Source: an uncultured Alphaproteobacteria bacterium (GTDB taxonomy: Bacteria; Pseudomonadota; Alphaproteobacteria; HIMB59). Taken from it: DNA of 64,000 bases. A program made the translations under genes and the position numbers. Within the stretch, counting starts at the first letter, position 1. Each line of letters starts with the position of its first letter. The notes beneath the pieces were generated by a model. It did not search any database. It saw only the letters and a program-made list of their open reading frames with translations, and had not been told where the DNA came from. Below, piece after piece: positions 59,955 through 64,000 of this stretch. The stretch spans positions 1-64,000 of the forward strand of contig CACMUL010000001.1 in assembly GCA_902616855.1 (NCBI GenBank). Direction: 5' to 3'.

Positions 59955-60939
59955 AGTAGGCATAATTGGAGCAAATGGTTATTTAGGTGTTGAGTTAATA
60001 CGAATTCTCTCTGTACATCCTGAAGTAAAATTATCAAAAATCTTTCAAAGAGAAATGGAAATAGATGATGAATTTCCACATTTACAGTCATTAAATTTAA
60101 AAGATTTACAGACATCTAATCTTGATGATTTTAAAAATCTCGATTGTGTTTTTTTATCATTACCTCATGGTTCAGCCCATGAATATGTCAAAGAATTATT
60201 ATCAAAAGTTAAAATTATAGATCTAAGTTCTGATTTTAGGATTTCTATTCAAGAGGATTATAATAAATATTACAAATCAAATTTTGATGCTGACATTCAA
60301 AGCAAGTTTCAATACGGATTTATTGAAAATTCAATCGATGACATAAAAAAATCTTCCAACATATCCAATCCTGGTTGCTTTGCACTTACGGCTCAACTAT
60401 CTATATTGCCATTTCAATCTATAATTAAAAAAGTATCTATTACTGCTATTACTGGATCAAGTGGTGGTGGTAAAAATCCCTCTATGAAAAATCATCATTC
60501 TACAAGGTCTAAAGATATTTTTTCATATAATATTAATTCACATCGACATTTAGCAGAAATTTATCAATCTTTTCCTAATTTAAAGGAGACTCTATCATTT
60601 GTGCCTCTGTCTGGCCCTTTCTCTCGAGGTATATATCTAACAAGTCACATTGAAACATATGAAGATGCAACTTATGAGTCCTTAAATTCTAGTTTAATAG
60701 ATTGTTTTAAATTATCTCCTTTCATTAGAGTACAAAATAATACTAAGCTCTCTAATGTAGTAGGTTCAAATTATTGTGATATTTCACTTTCTTATAAAGA
60801 TCAGAGGCACTTCGTTGTAGAGGCTTGTTTAGATAATTTAGTAAAGGGTGCTTCAGGTAACGCTGTTGAGTGTATGAATATAATTTTTGATCTTGATCAA
60901 TCATTAGGATTGAAACAAATGATACCTTTATATCTATAA
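59947..60939 (+). CDS. ArgC-like N-acyl-aminoacyl-phosphate reductase
   Basis: 330 residues. NADP-binding GIIGANGYLGVELIRIL, catalytic Cys in NPGCFALTAQL, SSGGGKNPSMKNHHSTRS and NSHRHLAEIYQSF (ArgC-type His), NLVKGASGNAVECMNIIF at the end. It reduces an acyl phosphate to an aldehyde. The segment FVPLSGPFSRGIYLTSHIE and the TGSSGGGKNP loop differ from typical ArgC wording, so N-acetylglutamyl phosphate may not be the substrate. It overlaps the P-loop gene by 8 bases and the kinase by 1. Confidence 0.82.
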   Translation: MIKVGIIGANGYLGVELIRILSVHPEVKLSKIFQREMEIDDEFPHLQSLNLKDLQTSNLDDFKNLDCVFLSLPHGSAHEYVKELLSKVKIIDLSSDFRISIQEDYNKYYKSNFDADIQSKFQYGFIENSIDDIKKSSNISNPGCFALTAQLSILPFQSIIKKVSITAITGSSGGGKNPSMKNHHSTRSKDIFSYNINSHRHLAEIYQSFPNLKETLSFVPLSGPFSRGIYLTSHIETYEDATYESLNSSLIDCFKLSPFIRVQNNTKLSNVVGSNYCDISLSYKDQRHFVVEACLDNLVKGASGNAVECMNIIFDLDQSLGLKQMIPLYL

Positions 60940-61787
60940 TGAAAAATCAAAGTTTTTACCAATCAATATTACAAAATTCCATACTTGTCATTAAAGTTAG
61001 TGGTAAAATTTGTGATAATGAAGGTAGTATAGATAATGTTATAAACGACATTAAAGAATTATTAAACTCTATTTCGAAGTTAAAAGTTGTTTTAGTCTTT
61101 GGATTTGGACGACAGCTAGATAACTATATGATCAATGTACATGGTATTGAGCCAAAAAAAATAAATGGTAGAAGAGTAACATCTCCCACAGACATAGAGG
61201 CAGCCAAAAAAATATCTGGTCAAATTTTAATAGATATTTTTAGCTTAAGTTCACGATATAATATCAGAAATTTTCCAATTCCTATTTCAAAGAAGGACTT
61301 TATAGCGGCAAAGAGAAGAGAAGTAGTTGATAACATTGATTATGGTCAAGTTGGGGACGTCGTTTCAGTTGATGCTTTACAAATTAAAAACTTATTCAAG
61401 GAACATGATATGATAATTATGCCAAGTTTAGTTTTAGATAAAAATTCATCTGAGGTATTAAATGTTAATGCTGACACCATTGCTACTGAATTAGCAATAA
61501 ATCTCTCAGCTAGTAAACTAATTTTTATCTCCGACGTTCCTTTTATCAAAGATACTCAAGGAGAAAGAATTTCTACAGTTGATGAAAATGTAGCAAGAAA
61601 ACTTTATGATGAGAAAATTATATCTAATGGAATGATTGTAAAGGTAGAAAACTCATTAAAAGCTTTAAATATGGGTGTTCAAAAAATCCACATTATTAGC
61701 GGTGAAATTAAAAATGCACTCCTCAATGAATTAGAGACAGAAGAGGGTATAGGTACAGTTTTTCAAAAACAATCTCTTGACTATTAA
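60939..61787 (+). CDS. ArgB-like amino-acid kinase family protein
   Basis: 282 residues of the amino acid kinase fold resembling N-acetylglutamate kinase: ILVIKVSGKI, VLVFGFGRQLDNYM, NGRRVTSPTDIEAAKKI, VLNVNADTIATELAINLSAS, KLIFISDVPFIKD, NGMIVKVENSLKALNMG. The glycine-rich loop normally reading HGGG is GFGRQ, and GGM is NGM, so it is a divergent paralogue. It supplies the acyl phosphate for the ArgC-like reductase. Followed by two palindromes and a DsrE-like gene. Confidence 0.78.
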   Translation: MKNQSFYQSILQNSILVIKVSGKICDNEGSIDNVINDIKELLNSISKLKVVLVFGFGRQLDNYMINVHGIEPKKINGRRVTSPTDIEAAKKISGQILIDIFSLSSRYNIRNFPIPISKKDFIAAKRREVVDNIDYGQVGDVVSVDALQIKNLFKEHDMIIMPSLVLDKNSSEVLNVNADTIATELAINLSASKLIFISDVPFIKDTQGERISTVDENVARKLYDEKIISNGMIVKVENSLKALNMGVQKIHIISGEIKNALLNELETEEGIGTVFQKQSLDY

Positions 61788-61790
61788 TAA

Positions 61791-61828
61791 ATGTAATAAT
61801 ATTACATCCATATGTAATAATATTACAT
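61791..61828. promoter_or_regulatory. Two identical tandem palindromes (operator)
   Basis: ATGTAATAATATTACAT occurs at 61791-61807 and 61812-61828. Each has 7-base inverted arms (ATGTAAT/ATTACAT) around AAT, and centres are 21 bases apart, two helical turns. They lie between the kinase stop (61787) and the DsrE-like start (61860), 31 bases upstream of it. The arrangement fits a pair of dimeric repressor sites. I do not know the regulator. Confidence 0.7.
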
Positions 61829-61859
61829 CTAATTAAAAATATAAAAATAAGGAGATATT

Positions 61860-62237
61860 ATGAAAATTGCTTATGTTTTTAAAACAAGTATGTCGAGCAC
61901 ATTTCAACTAGGTACGATGATTTTACCACAATTGCAGAGAAATTCTCATGGTGTTGATGTTGCAGGTATGTTTTTTTTCGATGACAACATATTTTGTCTA
62001 AAAAAGGGTGATCCCATTGGTGAAAAACTGTCAAAAATTGCTATTGAAAAAAATATGTTATTAATGGTTTGCGATGCCTGTGCAGTTAGAAGAAATTTAG
62101 CTGAAGGAACACTTGAACAATGCGGAAGTGGTGATGTAAAAGCTAGGGGTTTGGTTGATGGTGTAGTGGCAGGATGTTTTCCTCAATTATACAATGCACT
62201 TGGTGGTAATCCTCCAGATCAAGTAATCACTTTATAA
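61860..62237 (+). CDS. DsrE/DsrF-family-like protein
   Basis: 125 residues. IAYVFKTSMSSTFQLGTMIL and FFFDDNIFCLKKGDPIGEKL match the DsrE-fold. Cysteines are clustered: VCDACAVRRNLAEG, EQCGSG and VAGCFPQLYN, giving a CxxC plus two more. The C-terminal NPPDQVITL is distinctive. The family includes sulfur carriers and sulfur-transfer subunits; the role here is unknown. AAGGAG sits just upstream. Twin palindromes precede it, so it is probably regulated separately from the ArgC/ArgB-like operon. Confidence 0.72.
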   Translation: MKIAYVFKTSMSSTFQLGTMILPQLQRNSHGVDVAGMFFFDDNIFCLKKGDPIGEKLSKIAIEKNMLLMVCDACAVRRNLAEGTLEQCGSGDVKARGLVDGVVAGCFPQLYNALGGNPPDQVITL

Positions 62238-62250
62238 ACTAAAAAAATAT

Positions 62251-62274
62251 AAGGGTGATCATAAAATCACCCTT
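62251..62274. terminator. Bidirectional terminator between DsrE-like and ArgD-like genes
   Basis: AAGGGTGAT and ATCACCCTT form a perfect 9-pair stem with a 6-base loop. On the minus strand it is followed by ATATTTTTTT, a good intrinsic terminator for the aminotransferase, which ends 21 bases before. On the plus strand no T-run follows, so termination of the DsrE-like gene is weaker. Confidence 0.75.
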
Positions 62275-62294
62275 GTTAAGATAAGTTAATATTC

Positions 62295-63449
62295 CTAAAG
62301 TGACTCTGAAATTATATTTATAGCTTTATTTATTTCCTTTTTAGAAACTATTAATGGAGGTGTAAGACGGATTATATTTCCCTGTATTAAAGTAGAAATA
62401 AGGCCTTTTTTTGACATTTTTTCATATATTTTCGATGCTATTTGACTATTTTTAAACTCAACACCTGCCATAAGACCTAAACATCTTGTATCAACTATTT
62501 TATCTTTATGTAGGTGGTGCATTTTCTTAATTAGACTAGATAGTAAATTACCATTAATCAGTACTTTATTTAAAAATCTTTTAGTATTTATAGTTTTAAA
62601 TACATTATAGGAAACTCTTGTTTGTAGCATACCACCACCAAAAGTTGAGCCATGAAAACCAGTAGAAATAATTTTGGATATATATTTTTTTACTATTGTA
62701 GCACCTATGGGAATGCCTGAACCCAGGCCTTTTGCAGAGGTTATAATATCTGGATTGACACCGTAATGTTTGTAAGCAAATATTTTACCAGTTCGACCTA
62801 TACCACCTTGTATTTCATCCCCAATAAGCAAAATTTTCTTATTTTTACATATTCCTTTTATAGCTTTTGCAAAATTCTTACTGCAAATATTTATACCTCC
62901 GTCCCCTTGAACAAATTCAATTATGATTGCTACCGTTTTTTTATTTACTAATTTTTTGAGATGAGAGACATCATTAAACTTGCAAAACTTTACTTTCCCA
63001 GGAACAGGACCAATATTAGATCTATATTTTTTATTACTACCCACGGATAAAGCACCAATTGTTCTCCCGTGAAAAGAGGAGGTCATTGCGATGATTTCAT
63101 CTCTACCATATTTACTACCATAATTTCTCGCAATTTTTAGAGCAGCCTCAATACTCTCGGCACCAGAGTTAGAAAAGAATACATCTCCTTTATTGGAATT
63201 ATCAGATAGTAACTTAGATAATTTAGTTTTAAATTCATGTATTTGTGATCCTGACAGATGAGTAATTCCTGTTTTAAGTTGAGCTTTAAGGCTATTTTTA
63301 ATTACTGGATGATTATATCCAAGAGAATTTACAGCAACCCCTGCTGAGAAATCTAATAATTTTCTTTTATCAGAGGTGTATAAATAACATCCATTACCCT
63401 TTACCACTCTAAAATTACTAAATTTGTATGTTTTTAATAAGTTATTCAT
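62295..63449 (-). CDS. argD: Acetylornithine-aminotransferase-like (ArgD-type) class III aminotransferase
   Basis: 384 residues: LDFSAGVAVNSLGYNHPVIK, FFSNSGAESIEAALKIAR, FHGRTIGALSVG, and PLP-lysine region SAKGLGSGIPIGA, with STFGGGMLQTRV. Transaminates N-acyl-glutamate-semialdehyde to N-acyl-ornithine or related compounds. It is convergent with the P-loop/ArgC-like/ArgB-like unit rather than in the same operon, yet could act with it. The GDEIQGGIGRTG segment resembles the ornithine-type clade. The ATG follows an AT-rich 45-base gap from the LysR end. Confidence 0.84.
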   Translation of the reverse strand: MNNLLKTYKFSNFRVVKGNGCYLYTSDKRKLLDFSAGVAVNSLGYNHPVIKNSLKAQLKTGITHLSGSQIHEFKTKLSKLLSDNSNKGDVFFSNSGAESIEAALKIARNYGSKYGRDEIIAMTSSFHGRTIGALSVGSNKKYRSNIGPVPGKVKFCKFNDVSHLKKLVNKKTVAIIIEFVQGDGGINICSKNFAKAIKGICKNKKILLIGDEIQGGIGRTGKIFAYKHYGVNPDIITSAKGLGSGIPIGATIVKKYISKIISTGFHGSTFGGGMLQTRVSYNVFKTINTKRFLNKVLINGNLLSSLIKKMHHLHKDKIVDTRCLGLMAGVEFKNSQIASKIYEKMSKKGLISTLIQGNIIRLTPPLIVSKKEINKAINIISESL

Positions 63450-63494
63450 GTTTTTTTTATGTATATTTTTAATAAAAAAAGAAAATTTTGATAG

Positions 63495-64000
63495 TCAAAA
63501 TCTCCATTGGCTTATTTTATTCATAAGAAAATCTCTAAAAGCTATAAGTTTTAAACTCCCTTTTAGATTTTCATGATAAACCATATGAACATCGTAACTT
63601 GGTCCTTCTATATCTGGTAATACTTTAACAAGATGGGCTTTATGTTGAGCCATATAGTCAGGTAATGCAGCTAATCCTGCACCAGTTTCAACAGCTACTA
63701 ATAAACCATATAGATTATTGATTGTAATATGAGGTCTTCTATTTTTTTGGTTTTTTTTAACACCAGTTTTCAGTATCCAATTGGTGTCAGAAAGTGGGGA
63801 TGGTTTTCCTATTCCATATGTAATTAATCTATGGCTATTAAGCTCTGATCTTCTCAAAGGCATACTCATTTCATTTATGTAATTCGCTGATCCATAAATA
63901 TGGTATTTGATTGTTGCTATGTGCTTTGAAACTAAATCTAAATGTCTTGGTTTTCTCATCCATAAACCAATATCATAATCTTGGCGAAGCATATCTTGCT
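63495..64000 (-). CDS. LysR-type regulator, C-terminal part (5' end outside window)
   Basis: Frame open to the right edge; the ATG at 63992 is internal. Visible is only the effector-binding domain: DIGLWMRKPRHLDLVSK, YHIYGSANYINE, NNLYGLLVAVETGAGLAALP and VHMVYHENLKGSLKLIAFRD. No helix-turn-helix is in the window. At least 168 residues are present. Its stop is 45 bases from the ArgD-like start, in the same orientation, so it may be upstream in the same transcription unit and control that gene (inference). Confidence 0.82.
   Translation of the reverse strand, partial: QDMLRQDYDIGLWMRKPRHLDLVSKHIATIKYHIYGSANYINEMSMPLRRSELNSHRLITYGIGKPSPLSDTNWILKTGVKKNQKNRRPHITINNLYGLLVAVETGAGLAALPDYMAQHKAHLVKVLPDIEGPSYDVHMVYHENLKGSLKLIAFRDFLMNKISQWRF

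Overview
The window is strongly AT-rich and very densely packed. Genes overlap by 1 to 14 bases, most intergenic gaps are under 150 bases, and no gene-free stretch exceeds about 300 bases. The gene content is alphaproteobacterial: a PdhA-PdhB-PdhC set with a lipoyl domain fused to E1 beta, an IspD-IspF fusion, ntrY-ntrX-trkA, an NDUFS4-type complex I subunit, and DUF1015 next to serC-serA. Low GC, compact layout and many ABC importers point to a streamlined marine lineage (SAR11/HIMB59/AEGEAN-169-like). That placement is inference.

Layout. 1-5.7 kb: pyruvate dehydrogenase complex and lipoate synthase. 5.7-13.6 kb: ispDF, ntrYX, trkA, an inositol-phosphatase-like gene, a beta-hydroxyacid dehydrogenase and an AlkA-like glycosylase. 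13.6-18.7 kb: a BMP-type (nucleoside-like) ABC importer and a purine phosphoribosyltransferase. 18.7-24.2 kb: small or odd genes, serine synthesis (serC, serA), a Nudix hydrolase, tRNA-Pro and NDUFS4. 24.3-29.5 kb: a branched-chain-amino-acid-type ABC importer and tRNA-Arg. 30-44.8 kb: an accessory catabolic locus with five SnoaL/NTF2-fold proteins, a bicupin, RraA-like and MetE-C-terminal-like proteins, a HisD paralogue, an SDR, a HAD-like protein lacking its nucleophile, and a sugar-type ABC importer whose ATPase lies in the opposite operon. 45-49.6 kb: a glucosylglycerate synthesis and phosphorolysis operon. 49.7-55.2 kb: metY, an alpha/beta hydrolase, a GFA protein, guaB and guaA. 55.1-55.7 kb: a tiny putative integration scar at the 3' end of guaA. 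55.7-64 kb: a YdhR-like gene, a TPR-sulfotransferase, an AlaC-type aminotransferase, an unusual operon (P-loop protein, ArgC-like, ArgB-like), a DsrE-like gene behind two identical palindromes, an ArgD-like aminotransferase and the end of a LysR regulator.

The best candidates for an undescribed system are: (1) the 30-45 kb SnoaL locus, where two related pairs of double-domain NTF2 proteins sit in the same divergent arrangement; (2) the P-loop/ArgC/ArgB-like operon with the palindrome-controlled DsrE-like gene; (3) the guaA-end duplication enclosing a single-gene element.

Five genes (trkA, a hydroxyacid dehydrogenase, the UgpC-type ATPase, the mannosyl/glucosyl-phosphoglycerate phosphatase and guaB) are each broken by one extra base in an A/T run. 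This most likely reflects sequencing or assembly error rather than biology; I annotate them as single genes. All functional calls come from reading motifs by eye; no database search was run.
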